This document shows positions 63,570 through 64,000 of a stretch of 64,000 bases of DNA, piece by piece. The position numbers were made by a program, and so were the translations under genes. Origin of the DNA: Halobacteriovorax sp. HLS (GTDB taxonomy: Bacteria; Bdellovibrionota; Bacteriovoracia; Bacteriovoracales; Bacteriovoracaceae); the NCBI RefSeq assembly GCF_004006665.1, contig NZ_QOCL01000012.1:62001-126000 (forward strand), written 5' to 3'. Every line of letters starts with the position of its first letter. Position 1 is the stretch's first letter. The notes beneath the pieces were generated by a model. The model had not been told where the DNA came from, made no database searches, and worked only from the letters and a program-made list of their open reading frames with translations.

Positions 63570-64000
63570 GAGTCGAGTGCAGTGATGAGGGCCTTTAGAG
63601 GGTTTTTGAAATTGCCCTTATTATAATTTTGCTTAAGGAACTCTAGGTAACTCTTACCATCTTTTTCATAATCATTAAAAATCATGAAATGACTTAGTCT
63701 TAAAGCAAGTATGAAGATGCAGCTAAGTGGGGAGATTTGTGATGACTTTAATCCTTTTGGGAAACCGCTTCCATCAGGTTTTTCATGGTGTTCAATTATT
63801 ATCTTGCTAACATCAGGAGAGATAAAACTCATCTCATTAATAAGCTTGGCGGATTCAAAGACATGTTCATCTATTTTAGACTTTTCTTTATGATCTAGGT
63901 CTTCATAAGAAATATCCTTATCAACAATCATAGATAACTTGTCTTCTCCTAAACTCAAATCATGTATTAAGGCCGCATATGTGATTTTTTCTAATTGCTG
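63566..64000 (-). CDS. HD-GYP domain protein, C-terminal part (cut by window end)
   Basis: The frame stays open to the last base of the window and includes AALIHDLSLG, the HD pair, so the gene starts outside. HHEKPDGSGFPKG is the GYP-type motif (GFP here). This matches c-di-GMP phosphodiesterases and keeps the His-Asp pair that the HD-GYP-like protein at 38725 has lost. The C-terminal helices are short. It is convergent with the small exported gene and overlaps it by four bases. Confidence 0.85.
   Translation of the reverse strand, partial: QQLEKITYAALIHDLSLGEDKLSMIVDKDISYEDLDHKEKSKIDEHVFESAKLINEMSFISPDVSKIIIEHHEKPDGSGFPKGLKSSQISPLSCIFILALRLSHFMIFNDYEKDGKSYLEFLKQNYNKGNFKNPLKALITALDS

Overview
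The window is AT-rich (about one third G+C by eye), carries almost no mobile DNA, and is densely packed with chromosomal housekeeping genes mixed with many secreted proteins, lipoproteins and signalling proteins. Gene content (CarD, HD-GYP-like proteins, CheX, flagellin, a sigma-54 site, many Cys-rich exported proteins of no recognised family) suggests a Bdellovibrionota-type predator, probably Bacteriovorax/Halobacteriovorax-like. This is an inference from style and content, not from a database match. I see no rRNA, tRNA, CRISPR array, insertion sequence or prophage.

Layout. 1-5.5 kb: an acidic coiled-coil protein cut by the window edge, a small unknown gene, a very good sigma-54 promoter that appears to drive only a ~90-nt terminated RNA, a ureohydrolase, a GYF-domain membrane protein and a metallo-beta-lactamase-fold hydrolase. 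5.7-8.2 kb: sucC-sucD-ndk. 8.3-11.2 kb: a diheme peroxidase overlapping a hybrid histidine kinase. 11.3-23.2 kb: a complete type I secretion locus (two ABC half-transporters with unusual ATP sites, an HlyD-type adaptor, a receiver-HATPase protein, a 1427-residue substrate with ten ~110-residue repeats and a His-rich tail, and a TolC-type channel). 23.3-27.1 kb: carD, lysA, uvrB. 27.3-35.2 kb: six consecutive exported proteins, several Cys-rich and two of them paralogous, of no family I recognise. 35.2-37.3 kb: a small M48-like peptidase, a small exported protein and a metallophosphoesterase. 37.3-42.5 kb (minus strand): a five-gene chemotaxis-like operon (pseudo-receiver scaffold, degenerate HD-GYP, CheY, Hpt-like protein without histidine, CheX), divergent from a flagellin gene. 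43.7-49.8 kb: histidine kinase, DUF523, lipoprotein, subtilisin-like protease, endonuclease/phosphatase-fold protein, exported protein. 49.9-57.5 kb: a 1716-residue Cys-rich lipoprotein and a 725-residue exported protein. 57.6-64 kb: dusB, HAD phosphatase, ffh, a lipoprotein combining a Fic motif with an ADP-ribosyltransferase-like C-terminus, a small exported protein and the end of an HD-GYP gene.

Best candidates for something undescribed: (1) the Fic plus ART-like lipoprotein, whose start codon lies in the loop of a perfect 8-bp inverted repeat; (2) the six-gene exported Cys-rich cluster; (3) the type I secretion locus in which neither ABC half has a full set of catalytic residues; (4) the CheX/pseudo-Hpt/CheY/degenerate HD-GYP/pseudo-receiver operon; (5) the sigma-54 driven small RNA. 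Two genome-level habits also stand out: start codons lying a few bases after a -10 box with no ribosome binding site (leaderless starts), and strong enrichment of GGCC.
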